Assembly (NCBI RefSeq): GCF_017551775.1
Contig: NZ_JAFZKX010000019.1
Location: forward strand, 1 to 64,000
DNA: 64,000 nucleotides
Direction of reading: 5' to 3'
Source of the DNA: Fibrobacter sp.
Lineage (GTDB): Bacteria; Fibrobacterota; Fibrobacteria; Fibrobacterales; Fibrobacteraceae
Shown here: positions 1 through 9,435 of the stretch, in pieces
How the letters are laid out: every line of letters starts with the position of its first letter
Numbering within the stretch: position 1 is the first letter of the stretch
Translations under genes and position numbers: made by a program
Notes under the pieces: generated by a model
Databases searched by the model: none
Seen by the model: the letters and a program-made list of their open reading frames with translations, nothing else
Told to the model about the DNA's origin: nothing

Positions 1-106
1 ATCATTCATTTTAAATCCTTTGAAATTATTGTTATGCAGTTGGCAGACCGCATCTCAATAGTAGTCAAAGGATTTTTTTCTCATGACCGCCAGAAGGCTT
101 TTACGG

Positions 107-130
107 AACCACCAGCCTAGCTGGTGGTTT
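107..130 (+). terminator. Intrinsic terminator, plus strand
   Basis: A 9-bp perfect stem (107-115 with 121-129) closes a 5-base loop and runs into a short T stretch. It would end a plus-strand transcript entering from the left. The first 100 bases show no recognisable gene. Confidence 0.55.
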
Positions 131-137
131 TCTTTAT

Positions 138-170
138 ACAAAAAAAGCCGCCCGAGGGGACGGACGGCTT
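138..170 (-). terminator. Intrinsic terminator of the large secreted protein gene
   Basis: On the minus strand a GC-rich stem of AGCCGTCC and GGGCGGCT type is followed by seven T residues. It lies 22 bases beyond the stop codon of the gene at 192-5243. Confidence 0.75.
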
Positions 171-191
171 GATTCAAAATTCCCGAGGGAG

Positions 192-3100
192 CTACTTCAC
201 GTTCACGCGGAGAGACTGCCCTCCAATCCGGACGAGGTACATCCCAGCGGTCGGGACCGGCAGGGAGAAGTTGGCCCCGGAGACGCGCCCGAAGGCGAGC
301 ACGCGGCCCTGCATGTCGAAGAGGGCATAGGCAGCCCCTTCGCGGGCACCGGAGATGCGGACCATGCGGGAGACCGCTTCCACGCGGAACGTGGGGGCAG
401 AAGCGATTGCCGGCAGGGCATCCTTGCAATCCTTGCCCTTGCATTCGGAGCTGCTAGACTTGCCGCTGGAGCTGGACTTGGCCGAGCTGGAAGAAGACTT
501 CGCGCTGCTAGAGCTCGATTTTGCGCTGGACGAAGAGGACTTCGGCGGGTTCACAGAAGAGCTGCTCGTCACGCTGCTGGAGCTTTCCGGGTTGATCGGG
601 TCGAAGTGCGCCGTGATGGTCGTATCGCTTACGACCGTGAAGCGCCTGGACGCGCTAGAATTACGGATATCGTCTTCCCAGTAGCTGAACTTGAAGCCAT
701 TGTCCGGGACAGCCGTCACCTTGACTTCTTCGCCGTAACTATATATACCGCTCTTGTTCAGGCCTTCCACGACGCCCCACCTGGAATCGTTCACCTTGGC
801 CGTCACATGGTACCGGTTGGCTTCCCACTTGGCGAAGAAGATCTTGTCGCCGGCGTCCTTCGGTGAAATCACGGCGATAGAGTCGCCCTGGAACGATGCA
901 GAAGTGTACCAGCCATGGAAGGAATGGCCCTCACGCGTAGGAACAGGCAGGACAACGCCTTCCCCGTACGTATAGGTCGTAGGCGCGTTCTCGAGCTTGC
1001 CACCGTTCACATTGAATACGATGGCAAATTCAGACTTCGTCACGAGAATCGGGTACTTGTCGCCCTGGGCCCATGGAGAGCCGTTCACGCCATTCTCGAT
1101 AGCAGCGCCCTCACCGTCCTTCTGCACGTAGGCATGCAGCAGTTCGGCAACCGCGCCATTCTTGAATTTTTCCGCAGAAGCGGCCGTTCCAAACTTGCTC
1201 TCCGCAAGGCCTTCGACCGTTTCAAGGTAGAAGTTGTTCTCGGAGACAATCTTCTTGTTGTAGCCGCTATCCGCAAGCACATAGTCCATGTTGCCCTTGA
1301 CGCTCACCTTGGAAAGTTCGCCAATGCTGTAGTTGTTCAGGAGTTTAAAGTTGACGTTCGAATTGATACGAACCACGATGCCGGAAACATACGTGAACTT
1401 GTTCGTGCCATCCGCTTCACTATAAACCTTGCCTGTATTGTAGTTGTTCGCAATCAAGACTTCGTAATCGTCACCGCTAGAGATGTCTCCAACAAGGCCG
1501 GCAGCATAAGACGTGATACCGCCGACAGTACCCTCGTTGTAGCTCCGCAACAGCGTGAACGTATTGTAGGCCTGTCCGACAAGGCCTCCACAGATACCGA
1601 CACTGCCAGTGACATTTTCGGCCGATACATCACCGCGGTTAAAGCAGTTCATGATGCTGGTCGTACCCGAGGCATAGCCAATCAAGCCCCCCGTCCCATC
1701 AAAGCCGCCAGTAATCTTTGCCAAGTTGTAGCTATTCAAGACACTTGTCGTTGCATAAGCCTCAGCAGCCATGCCCCCTGCGCCATTCCTGGCTAGAATT
1801 AAGCCTTCACTATGGGAATCGGTAATCGAGAGCGTTCCATTGGAGTGTGCGACCAAGCCGCCGGCCGACTGATTACGAGCGTGTGCGACTCCCTTGAAAT
1901 GGCAATTTTCAATCACGAGTTCCGCCGCAGGTGTCGAACCGGACTTTCCTTTAAGACTCAAGGCAAAGCCAGCGACATTACCTTTATCGGCAGCAAGGAA
2001 TGCATCTTCGATGGTGAGATTCTTGATGACGGCCGGGAGGTAAACATTCTGCTCCCAATCGTACCTATCAGCAATGATTTCACCGAACATGGCCATGCCG
2101 CCAGTCTTCGCATCGCCATAGAGGCCCGAAATCGTATGGCCCTGGCCATCAAAGACTCCACCGAACTTCTTGATCGTTTCCCAAGACAGGAACGTCGTCA
2201 CGTTCGCGCTATCCAGCGTACCGTCTTCGTTCAGCACATGTTCGTTCACCACGATATCCTTGGCAAGCTTGCCGCAAGCACTAGGATAGTTGAGGTTATA
2301 GAACATTCTATGCGTTCCGTTCACGTAGGCGGCATAGCCGAACAGCTCCGCGACATCCGTAATCTCGTAGCACATATCCGCCGAATCGAGTTTCGGCATC
2401 TTCAGCTTGAACCAGGCCGCATAATAAGTCTTGTCGCCGGTATCCGTGGCCGTAATCGCCGTAACGGGTTTACCTGAAAGTTCCGCATTATCGTACCAGC
2501 CGACAAAGATGTTGGTATCGAGCGAAAGCTTGGTCGGCAAAATCGCGCCAACGCCTTCCGTATAGAGCGTGACATTGCCGGAATCGACCTTGCCGCCATT
2601 CGTATTGAGCGTCACCTTGAACGTCTTCTGGAGCTTTGCCCAGAATTCCTTGTCGCCCGTGGCCAGCGAATCAATCGCCGTTACCGTAGCGCCTTCATAT
2701 TGAGCATTGGCGTACCAGCCCATAAAGGTTGCGCCATCCTGGACTACGTTTGCAGGGAGGACCTTCTTGAAGCCCGAAACATAGTGGTCAAAATACCTTG
2801 CCGTGTCGCCCTCGAAGGTGTGAAACGTGACCTTGTACTTTTCGCCAAGCGAATTTTCGAGTTTGCCCGAAAGAACCGGATAATATTCCATACCCACGTT
2901 CTGGCCCCACACAGCGCCATTCTCGCCTTCGTGCAGGGCGAGCGCCACCGTGCCGTTGTTAAACTGCAACTCGGTCGCCGGGAGACCCGCCAATTCCTTG
3001 TTGCCCTGGGCGTTCAGGTAATAGGTGTTGGAAGCAATCAACGTCGAAGAAGTCAAACTTCCGCCAAAAAGGGCCCTGCTGCCCGTGGGCATAAGGCTCT

Positions 3101-5243
3101 TCGTCTTCCATACGCTATAGCAATTGGAAACGGTAGCCGTGGTATTCGAAGCCCAGTGGGCCACGATGCCCGCATAATTGAAGCTGCTCCCCAAAACGAG
3201 ACCACGGTTATAGCAGTTCTCGATATCGAGAACGCCCTTGTAACCGACGCTACCCACGAGGCCACCGGCTCCCTGCGCGCTCATATAAGAATAGAGAGTC
3301 GATTCGGTATACACACCGGAAATCTTGGCATAGAAACCGGGAGAAGGGGGATTTCCAGACTTGGCGGGAACCACCTGGCCGACAACCGTTCCGAAATAAT
3401 TCGCCTTGACTGCGAAATAGGAATCCACGAGGCCGAAGTCCTTCAATACGGCGTACTTGTCCTCCGATCCTCCAATGCCACCAAACAAACCGAACTTATC
3501 AAAAAAAGTAGAATCGTCATAGAACAGGCCCGAAATCACGTAGCCGTTTCCGTTGAACACGCCGGCAAAACTGTCAATCGGGTTCCACGGGATATAGTTC
3601 AGAGCCGCTTCGGGGTCCCTGAGCGTTCCGTCATCCTTCAGCACGTTCTGGTTCACATAGATATCGCCCGCGAGGTTCGCACAGGCATCCCTTTCCTTGG
3701 TATAGCCGTCGGTTCCGTTCACGATGGAGGCAAAGCCGTAAAGTTCCTGAGCCGTCGCGATGAGGTAGCAGCCGTCGGTAACCTTGGCCGGCTTCTTGAT
3801 CTGGTACCACTTGGCGTAGAAGGTCTTGTCGCCGTTCTCCGTCTTGCCGATAGCCTTCACCCTGTTGCCGGTGAAGTCACTGTTCTCGTACCAGCCCGCA
3901 AACACGTAACCGCTACGGGAAACCTTTTTCGGGAGCATGGCCCCCACGGTTTCCGTATAGGTCTCGACCAGGCCGGAATCAATCGTACCGCCGTTCGTAT
4001 TGTAGGTGATGCTGAAGCGCTTTTCGTACTTGCCCCAGTAACTGACATCTGCCGTCAGCGTCTTAGGCGTATGGACAACCGTATCTCCCGTTAGGCCGCT
4101 GTTCGCGTACCAGCCGAAGAATTCATACCCGTCGATATCTACGTCAGGAATCCTGTAGCTGTAACCGACAACCATGTCCTTCGTCTTGAGCTTGGTGCTG
4201 CCGTGATAGATGTTCATCTTTATCGTCTGGAGGGTTGCGCCCGTCAGAGAACCGCTGAAAGTCGGAAGCGGGTCAGTCCCCACCTTTTGCCCCCACACGG
4301 TACCATCGACCCCGCCTAGGTCGTAATGGCGCATCACCTGCGTAATGGCGCCGCTAGCCATCTCGGCTTCGCTCACGGACGTACCGACATGCTCGTTGTG
4401 GCCCGGTTCCACATAGAACACGTTCTCGATGATATTATTCGCGTTTTTAGTGTAGTTACCGAACAGGGACTTTATGGTGTTGGCCGTTGCCGTACCGACA
4501 ATTGCACCCGAATTGTAGGCGTTGATCAAAGTAAACGTGTTAGAATTCTGGTTGCCGAACAACCCGCCGACATTCTTGGAGCCGACGATAGTTCCCGTAT
4601 TGTACACGTTGTGGAATTCGGTGCGCACGCCAGTGTAGTTGGAGACCGCCCCCGCAATGCCGCCGGCATTATTCGTCGTCGACTCGACTCTCGAAGCATT
4701 GAAGCAGTTCTCGATGACGACCGGGAGCTTTTGCGCCCAGACACTCCCAACGAGGCCGCCCGCGGAGTAACCGGCACGGAAGAAGGAACCGATAACGCCG
4801 ACATTCCTGATTTCGGCAGCAACGGGCTGGTAATACGACGACACCGCGCTATGGAACAACCCGGAGTAGGTCGCAGTCTCGCTAGAGTAATAGAGGCCCG
4901 AAACCGTATGCATCTGGCCGTCAAAATTTCCGTAGTAGGGGCCAATCATGGGCCATTTCGCGAAATTTGCCGTATCCGCCACGTTGAGCGAGCCGTCGGA
5001 CTTGAGTACGTTCTGGTTCACCACGATGTCTTTCGTGAGCTTGCCGCACGCGGTAGAATCTTTGCTAAAGCCGTCCGTACCCTTCACGATGGCGGCGAAG
5101 CCGTACAGTTCAGCAGCATTAGAAATCTCGTAGCAGCCGTTTTTCAAAGATGGCTGTACAGGGGTGATGGTCGTCGCGGCAGTCGCAAACGCACAAGAAA
5201 GCGCAACCGACGCGCAAAAGAGGAATCCTTTGCTTTTAAGCAT
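192..5243 (-). CDS. Large secreted protein with InlB-type repeats, poly-Ser linker and C-terminal sorting-like domain
   Basis: The product has 1683 residues and starts with a signal peptide of about 22 residues ending near AFATA. Three similar blocks begin at about residues 35, 490 and 945, each opening with a GCYEI or GCYLI motif and an AELYGFAA-like motif. They carry many glycine-rich GLVG/GLIG repeats like those of GLUG-motif beta-helical proteins. Each block ends in InlB B-type repeats with FxGWY and KTFYAKW signatures. A serine-rich linker (about residues 1530-1600) precedes a C-terminal beta module (LFDMQGRVL, GMYLVRI) that resembles a type IX-style sorting domain. The minus-strand start has a good ribosome site (AGGAGT). 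The gene stands alone. A cell-surface adhesin or substrate-binding role is inferred; no catalytic motif was seen. Confidence 0.85.
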   Translation of the reverse strand: MLKSKGFLFCASVALSCAFATAATTITPVQPSLKNGCYEISNAAELYGFAAIVKGTDGFSKDSTACGKLTKDIVVNQNVLKSDGSLNVADTANFAKWPMIGPYYGNFDGQMHTVSGLYYSSETATYSGLFHSAVSSYYQPVAAEIRNVGVIGSFFRAGYSAGGLVGSVWAQKLPVVIENCFNASRVESTTNNAGGIAGAVSNYTGVRTEFHNVYNTGTIVGSKNVGGLFGNQNSNTFTLINAYNSGAIVGTATANTIKSLFGNYTKNANNIIENVFYVEPGHNEHVGTSVSEAEMASGAITQVMRHYDLGGVDGTVWGQKVGTDPLPTFSGSLTGATLQTIKMNIYHGSTKLKTKDMVVGYSYRIPDVDIDGYEFFGWYANSGLTGDTVVHTPKTLTADVSYWGKYEKRFSITYNTNGGTIDSGLVETYTETVGAMLPKKVSRSGYVFAGWYENSDFTGNRVKAIGKTENGDKTFYAKWYQIKKPAKVTDGCYLIATAQELYGFASIVNGTDGYTKERDACANLAGDIYVNQNVLKDDGTLRDPEAALNYIPWNPIDSFAGVFNGNGYVISGLFYDDSTFFDKFGLFGGIGGSEDKYAVLKDFGLVDSYFAVKANYFGTVVGQVVPAKSGNPPSPGFYAKISGVYTESTLYSYMSAQGAGGLVGSVGYKGVLDIENCYNRGLVLGSSFNYAGIVAHWASNTTATVSNCYSVWKTKSLMPTGSRALFGGSLTSSTLIASNTYYLNAQGNKELAGLPATELQFNNGTVALALHEGENGAVWGQNVGMEYYPVLSGKLENSLGEKYKVTFHTFEGDTARYFDHYVSGFKKVLPANVVQDGATFMGWYANAQYEGATVTAIDSLATGDKEFWAKLQKTFKVTLNTNGGKVDSGNVTLYTEGVGAILPTKLSLDTNIFVGWYDNAELSGKPVTAITATDTGDKTYYAAWFKLKMPKLDSADMCYEITDVAELFGYAAYVNGTHRMFYNLNYPSACGKLAKDIVVNEHVLNEDGTLDSANVTTFLSWETIKKFGGVFDGQGHTISGLYGDAKTGGMAMFGEIIADRYDWEQNVYLPAVIKNLTIEDAFLAADKGNVAGFALSLKGKSGSTPAAELVIENCHFKGVAHARNQSAGGLVAHSNGTLSITDSHSEGLILARNGAGGMAAEAYATTSVLNSYNLAKITGGFDGTGGLIGYASGTTSIMNCFNRGDVSAENVTGSVGICGGLVGQAYNTFTLLRSYNEGTVGGITSYAAGLVGDISSGDDYEVLIANNYNTGKVYSEADGTNKFTYVSGIVVRINSNVNFKLLNNYSIGELSKVSVKGNMDYVLADSGYNKKIVSENNFYLETVEGLAESKFGTAASAEKFKNGAVAELLHAYVQKDGEGAAIENGVNGSPWAQGDKYPILVTKSEFAIVFNVNGGKLENAPTTYTYGEGVVLPVPTREGHSFHGWYTSASFQGDSIAVISPKDAGDKIFFAKWEANRYHVTAKVNDSRWGVVEGLNKSGIYSYGEEVKVTAVPDNGFKFSYWEDDIRNSSASRRFTVVSDTTITAHFDPINPESSSSVTSSSSVNPPKSSSSSAKSSSSSAKSSSSSAKSSSSGKSSSSECKGKDCKDALPAIASAPTFRVEAVSRMVRISGAREGAAYALFDMQGRVLAFGRVSGANFSLPVPTAGMYLVRIGGQSLRVNVK

Positions 5244-5463
5244 CTTTGTTACTCCTGATAGTAGATATATATCTAATTATACAAACTGCTTATTTATTGC
5301 AGTTTTGTGAAGACGTCCCCGCCATTTCGCGTTGTAAAACATTGCAATACAAATTTGGACAAAAAACGGGAATTTCAGGCAATCCGCCGGCGAGAACAGG
5401 CAAAAACGCGCAGACTAACCCGTAAATATATCGTTACCCCCTACTCATTTGTATATTTGTGGC

Positions 5464-5871
5464 ATGGAAACAGCAAAGAACTCTTATACCGCCCGTATCG
5501 AAGTCCGCTACGCGGAAACCGACCAGATGGGGGTCGTGCACCACGCCGTTTACCCCGTATGGTTCGAACAGGCCAGAACAGAATTTTTCAGAGTCGCGGG
5601 AGCGAGCTACTCCCAGATGGAAGCCGACGGCTACATGAGCCCGGTGCTCGAACTCAACGTGCAATACAAGAACCCGACGCATTACGGTGAATTTGTGGAT
5701 GTCGAAACGACCCTCGAGAGAGTCGGCAGCGTGCGCTTCAAGTTCAACTACAAAGTTTTCGTGGAAGGCAAGCTCTGCACCATCGGGTACTCCATCCACT
5801 GCCTGCTCAAGGACGGCAAGCCCACCAGGGACTTCCCCGCGGCGTTCACAAAGTTTTTCCCCGAAGGATAA
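5464..5871 (+). CDS. YbgC/FadM-type acyl-CoA thioesterase (hotdog fold)
   Basis: The product has 135 residues from the chosen ATG. It shows the 4-hydroxybenzoyl-CoA thioesterase-like signature: YAETDQMGVVHHAVY, with the Asp/His active-site region, followed by FEQARTEFF. Members hydrolyse acyl-CoA thioesters in the cytoplasm; YbgC of Tol-Pal clusters is the best-known relative, but no tol genes are present here. An upstream in-frame codon at 5449 would add five residues. The 5464 ATG is preferred because a TATATT box ends 6 bases before it and no Shine-Dalgarno sequence is present, which suggests a leaderless message. Family assignment is firm; substrate is unknown. Confidence 0.85.
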   Translation: METAKNSYTARIEVRYAETDQMGVVHHAVYPVWFEQARTEFFRVAGASYSQMEADGYMSPVLELNVQYKNPTHYGEFVDVETTLERVGSVRFKFNYKVFVEGKLCTIGYSIHCLLKDGKPTRDFPAAFTKFFPEG

Positions 5872-5939
5872 CCGATAGGAACGCAGACTGTCCGCGAGCT
5901 TTGACAGGTTTGAATTGACCAAAGGAGAGGCCTAAATCT

Positions 5940-6752
5940 ATGGCAGAACAAGAAGAAACCGTCCAGATCCACATCAAGTCCCTAGACAAGACCATAGACT
6001 TCCCCGTCAGGAGTTCCGAGTTCTGCAATACCTGCAAGGGCACCGGGACAAAGGACAAGAAGCCGTGTCCGACCTGCTGCGGCTCCGGATGGATCAAGAT
6101 GCTGGACTGCATTCGCTGCAACGGCACAATGCAAATCGAAAACGGCCTCAAGTGCAACATCTGCAAGGGAATGGGGACCATCTCCGAAGCCAAGACCAAG
6201 GATTTTCTCGAAGCCCGCCAGTTCTGCGAAGACTTTCAGAAAAAACCGGCAAAGACAATCCTGATTTGCCTCGCCTGCCTTGCGGCCCTCGGCGTCTGCT
6301 CCTACATTGTTTCCGGCTACGCATTTGTGGACCTCCGGCTGGTAAAGACATGGTTCGCCTACATCGCGCTCCTGGTGGGGTTCGTCGCCGGTTTCCGCAT
6401 ACTGACCTACCTCCACAAGATGAACGTAGGCTCCTACCTGCCGGTATCCAAAAAAATCGTGTTTGCCGGCGCCGTCATCGCTCTCGGTATCGCGGCCATC
6501 GTCATTCCCGGCCCCGTTGCCGGACGTTACCACTGGATCGAGAGTGAAGCACAGGAAGCCATCAGCGAAGCCGTATCGGAACACGAAGTTTTTTGCCAAA
6601 AAGTCAAAGTTTCGGGTAACGACGGCGATGTTTATCACGGAGTCGCCACGATTTCCGATGGCGAAGAACTCAAGGTAAACATCCACTACCGAAAAGTCAA
6701 CGAGACCGGTCGCAAAATCGGCTACTCTATCGAAGTGGAACCCGTGGAATAA
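5940..6752 (+). CDS. Membrane protein with DnaJ-type zinc-finger repeats
   Basis: The product has 270 residues. Residues 25-75 hold paired CxxC(x)GxG motifs (CNTCKGTG, CPTCCGSG, CIRCNG, CNICKGMG), the arrangement of the DnaJ central zinc-binding domain. No J domain is present. Three hydrophobic segments follow at about residues 100-120, 130-150 and 165-185, then a hydrophilic C-terminal domain of about 75 residues that looks like a small alpha/beta fold. The start has a strong ribosome site (AAAGGAGAGG). The stop is 3 bases before rarA, so the two are probably co-transcribed. The function is unknown; a redox or chaperone-like role at the membrane is only suggested by the zinc finger. Confidence 0.75.
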   Translation: MAEQEETVQIHIKSLDKTIDFPVRSSEFCNTCKGTGTKDKKPCPTCCGSGWIKMLDCIRCNGTMQIENGLKCNICKGMGTISEAKTKDFLEARQFCEDFQKKPAKTILICLACLAALGVCSYIVSGYAFVDLRLVKTWFAYIALLVGFVAGFRILTYLHKMNVGSYLPVSKKIVFAGAVIALGIAAIVIPGPVAGRYHWIESEAQEAISEAVSEHEVFCQKVKVSGNDGDVYHGVATISDGEELKVNIHYRKVNETGRKIGYSIEVEPVE

Positions 6753-6755
6753 GAT

Positions 6756-8039
6756 ATGGAACAGCCGCTCGCCGAAAGACTGCGACCGCAGAACCTGGAT
6801 GAATTTCTAGGCCAGAACAAGATTCTGGGCGAGCAGAGCCTATTGCGCCGAAGCCTGGAAAACGACACCGTCCCGAGCATGATTTTCTGGGGCCCTCCCG
6901 GTTGCGGCAAGACGAGCCTCGCCCACGTAATCCGCCAGAAGACCAAGAAGCGCTTCGTAGCGCTCTCCGCAGTCGCGAGCGGCGTGAAAGAAGTGAAGGA
7001 AGTCCTCGCTGACGCGCGCCAGATGAAAAAGGCCTTCCTGGACACGATCCTCTTCATCGACGAAATCCACCGATTCAACAAGGGCCAGCAAGACGCGTTG
7101 CTCGGTGCCGTGGAAGACGGCACCGTGACGCTTATCGGCGCGACTACCGAAAACCCGGGATTCGAAGTGAACGGCGCATTGCTGAGCCGCTGCCAGCTTA
7201 TTCTGTTTGCGCCCCTCAGCAGCGACGACTTGCGCACGCTTATCTTCAGTGCACTCCGCGACCATCCGCGCGGCCTGCAGCTCAAGGACGTGGAAATCGA
7301 AGACGCCGTCGTGGACAAGCTCATCGCGCAGTCCGAAGGCGACGCGCGCTTCTTGCTGAACCAGCTCGAATGGATTGGCAAGAGCCTCGGCGACCGCAAG
7401 AAGATCGACGAGAAACTGCTGGAAGAATTCCAGTACAAGAAGCCCCTGCGCTACGACAAGAACGGCGAGGAGCACTACAACCTGATTTCGGCACTGCACA
7501 AGTCGGTGCGCGGAAGCGACCCCGACGCCGCCGTCTACTGGCTACACCGCATGCTGCAGGGCGGCGAAGACCCGCGGTTCATTCTGCGCAGGCTCATGCG
7601 CATGGCAATGGAAGACGTGGGCCTTGCAGACCCGAACGCGCTACTGCTTGCGACAAGCGCGAGAGAAGCGTACGACTTCATGGGCATACCCGAGGGCCTC
7701 ATCGCGCTCGACGAGCTGGCGATATACCTCTCGCTCGCCCCGAAGAGCAACAGCCTCGAACTTGCGGGCATGGCGGCCGACAGCATTATCCAGCGGACAG
7801 GGACGTTGCCTGTACCGCGCGCATTCCGGAATTCCGTGACCCGCGTGGGCAAGCAGCTCGGTTACGGGAACGGGTACGAATACGACCACGACAGCCCGGG
7901 CGCCTATTCCGCGCAGGAACACCTGCCCAAGCAACTCGAAGGCACGGAAATTTACCGCCCGACAAATTACGGCAAGGAAAAGCTGCTGGCCGAAAGACTC
8001 GCGCAGCTAAAGCAAATTAAAAAAGAGAAGAAAGGATAA
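6756..8039 (+). CDS. rarA: Replication-associated recombination protein A, AAA+ ATPase
   Basis: The product has 427 residues, the usual length for RarA/MgsA (relatives of eukaryotic WRNIP1). It starts with the family N-terminus (PLAERLRPQNLDEFLGQ). Walker A is GPPGCGKTS at about residues 46-54, Walker B is LFIDEIHRFNKGQQD, and sensor 1 lies in LIGATTENP. The C-terminal tetramerisation region (SALHKSVRGSDPDAAVYWL, GGEDPRFILRRL) is typical. RarA acts at stalled replication forks and interacts with SSB and the replisome. The gene follows the zinc-finger membrane protein by 3 bases. A dispersed repeat region separates it from the convergent prmA. Confidence 0.95.
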   Translation: MEQPLAERLRPQNLDEFLGQNKILGEQSLLRRSLENDTVPSMIFWGPPGCGKTSLAHVIRQKTKKRFVALSAVASGVKEVKEVLADARQMKKAFLDTILFIDEIHRFNKGQQDALLGAVEDGTVTLIGATTENPGFEVNGALLSRCQLILFAPLSSDDLRTLIFSALRDHPRGLQLKDVEIEDAVVDKLIAQSEGDARFLLNQLEWIGKSLGDRKKIDEKLLEEFQYKKPLRYDKNGEEHYNLISALHKSVRGSDPDAAVYWLHRMLQGGEDPRFILRRLMRMAMEDVGLADPNALLLATSAREAYDFMGIPEGLIALDELAIYLSLAPKSNSLELAGMAADSIIQRTGTLPVPRAFRNSVTRVGKQLGYGNGYEYDHDSPGAYSAQEHLPKQLEGTEIYRPTNYGKEKLLAERLAQLKQIKKEKKG

Positions 8040-8043
8040 ACTT

Positions 8044-8140
8044 CTGACCCTGACCTTCGTCAGGGTGACGAAAGGGATAAAATTCCGACCCTGTCCTGAC
8101 CTGCGTCAGGATGACCAAGCGTCAGGGTGACGAAAGGGAG
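8044..8140. repeat. Dispersed inverted-repeat element, two units
   Basis: Two related units lie between the convergent rarA and prmA. The first is a CCCTGAC/GTCAGGG hairpin followed by TGACGAAAGGG. The second has CCTGAC...GTCAGG, then CCAAGCGTCAGGGTGACGAAAGGG. A near-identical unit recurs at 59905-59950. The position suggests a bidirectional transcription end or a REP-like element. Confidence 0.75.
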
Positions 8141-8149
8141 ACAAGCGGG

Positions 8150-8995
8150 TTAGCCGTTTACGGCAAGCACGCTCCACCATTCGCCGCTGACGCGTTCTTC
8201 TTTCACCTTGAAGCCGGCTTCTTCGAACCAGCGCAGGATATATTCCTTTTCCGTGAGCAGCTGGCCCGAGATGATGAGCTCGCCGCCGGCGGCCAACAAG
8301 TCCTCGATATCGTCGCGCAACGGCCAGAGTTCACTCCGAATCATGTTGCACAGGATGACATCGAACTTGGTCCCGTCCTTGAACGCATCCAAAAAGCCGA
8401 GCACGCAGTCGCTCTCGCCGAAGCCGTTACGCTCGAAGTTTTCCGCTATGCAGGGAATAGTGAGCGGGTCGATTTCGGTACCTACCGCAAGGCGGGCGCC
8501 GCGGCGGCGGGCATACATCGCCAAAATGCCGGTTCCCGTCCCGATGTCGAGCACAGTCTTGCCCTTGAAATCAACCGATTCCATGAGCGTCGCGCAGCTG
8601 CTCGTAGTATCGTGCTCGCCGGTCCCGAAGGCAGTCTTCGCCTCGAGTTCCAGCACGACAGCCTGCGGGTCGTCGGGAGTAAATTCCACCCAAGGCGGGC
8701 GCACCCAAAGGTGCGGGCTCACGGAGACGGGCTGGGCGCGGTCACGCCACCACTTGTCCCAATCCTTCGCGGGCTCGTCGCTCAGCGTGAAATGGTACTG
8801 CGGGAACTCCGCCACGATGCGGTCGCGTTCGGCCTTGTCACCCGTATAAAAGCAAAAGTCCGTACGGCCCTCTTCTTTGGGGTCGAGTTCCTCGAGCGTC
8901 GCCACCCCCGCCTCGAAAAGCAGGTAGCTCGCGAGTTCAAAATCTTCGATAGGGCAATAGCCCTCCGCCTTGTACCATGTGTCAATTTTCTGCAT
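8150..8995 (-). CDS. prmA: Ribosomal protein L11 methyltransferase
   Basis: The product has 281 residues. It carries the PrmA-specific motif AFGTGEHDTT followed by the SAM-binding motif VLDIGTGTGILAM. The N-terminal substrate-recognition domain (about residues 1-120) ends in the WVRPPWVEF segment seen in the family. The motif IV region reads CNMIRSEL, a variant of the usual NIL form. PrmA trimethylates ribosomal protein L11 at several residues. The ATG is preceded by TAAATT at a 7-base distance and by no Shine-Dalgarno sequence, one of six such starts in this window. Confidence 0.92.
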   Translation of the reverse strand: MQKIDTWYKAEGYCPIEDFELASYLLFEAGVATLEELDPKEEGRTDFCFYTGDKAERDRIVAEFPQYHFTLSDEPAKDWDKWWRDRAQPVSVSPHLWVRPPWVEFTPDDPQAVVLELEAKTAFGTGEHDTTSSCATLMESVDFKGKTVLDIGTGTGILAMYARRRGARLAVGTEIDPLTIPCIAENFERNGFGESDCVLGFLDAFKDGTKFDVILCNMIRSELWPLRDDIEDLLAAGGELIISGQLLTEKEYILRWFEEAGFKVKEERVSGEWWSVLAVNG

Positions 8996-9032
8996 ATGGG
9001 AAAATTTAATAAATAAATGAAGCCGTCACTTC

Positions 9033-9227
9033 TTAGGCGTGAACGGATTGCTTCTCGTAAAGTATGTCCATCATGCCGTCAACCTCGTTCAGAAAGATTT
9101 CGTCGGTATACCCTTTTAAAGAGACATCTTTCGCGAAGTCCTTGTCAAGCAGTTTTTCAGCAGAAATATGGCACTTCACTGAAATACTTCTTCCACTTTT
9201 CAACAATCTCTTCGTTGCGCGCCTCAA
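9033..9227 (-). CDS. Small hypothetical protein overlapping the DUF4160 gene
   Basis: This 64-residue frame overlaps the 3' end of the DUF4160 gene by 71 bases in another frame. Its last 40 residues (from about AEKLLDKDF) look like ordinary protein, while the overlapped N-terminal part is Arg/Lys/Ser rich and looks like an out-of-frame shadow. It could be a separate gene, or the tail of the DUF4160 protein after a frameshift near 9165. No family is recognised. Confidence 0.3.
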   Translation of the reverse strand: MRRATKRLLKSGRSISVKCHISAEKLLDKDFAKDVSLKGYTDEIFLNEVDGMMDILYEKQSVHA

Positions 9228-9435
9228 TAATCCTCAGAATGTTCTGTAAAACATGCGGGTTTATGCGGGAATTATTATTGGCTAAAAGACATTTTCCCGC
9301 TTGCGTTATCCAAATTTTTGTCGCATTTGCAGTGGGCGCGCCTTCTGAAACATGAACATGCACCGGTTCCAACGGCATATTTTCGTTGGACCAGAAATAA
9401 ACCCAGAAGGAACCTATTTTAAAGATTTGCGGCAT
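9157..9435 (-). CDS. DUF4160-family protein
   Basis: The product has 92 residues. It matches the DUF4160 pattern: an N-terminal PQIFKIGSFWVYF strand, a PVHVHV motif, and a C-terminal RNEEIVEKWKKYF helix. DUF4160 genes commonly sit next to a DUF2442 gene and are suspected toxin-antitoxin-like pairs. The gene overlaps the preceding 120-residue gene by 17 bases, which indicates translational coupling. Base composition is AT-rich compared with prmA. Its function is not established. Confidence 0.7.
   Translation of the reverse strand: MPQIFKIGSFWVYFWSNENMPLEPVHVHVSEGAPTANATKIWITQAGKCLLANNNSRINPHVLQNILRIIEARNEEIVEKWKKYFSEVPYFC

Noticed and set aside
1-106. tRNA or other RNA gene end at the left edge
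   Set aside because: No cloverleaf or known RNA motif fits; only a downstream terminator is seen.
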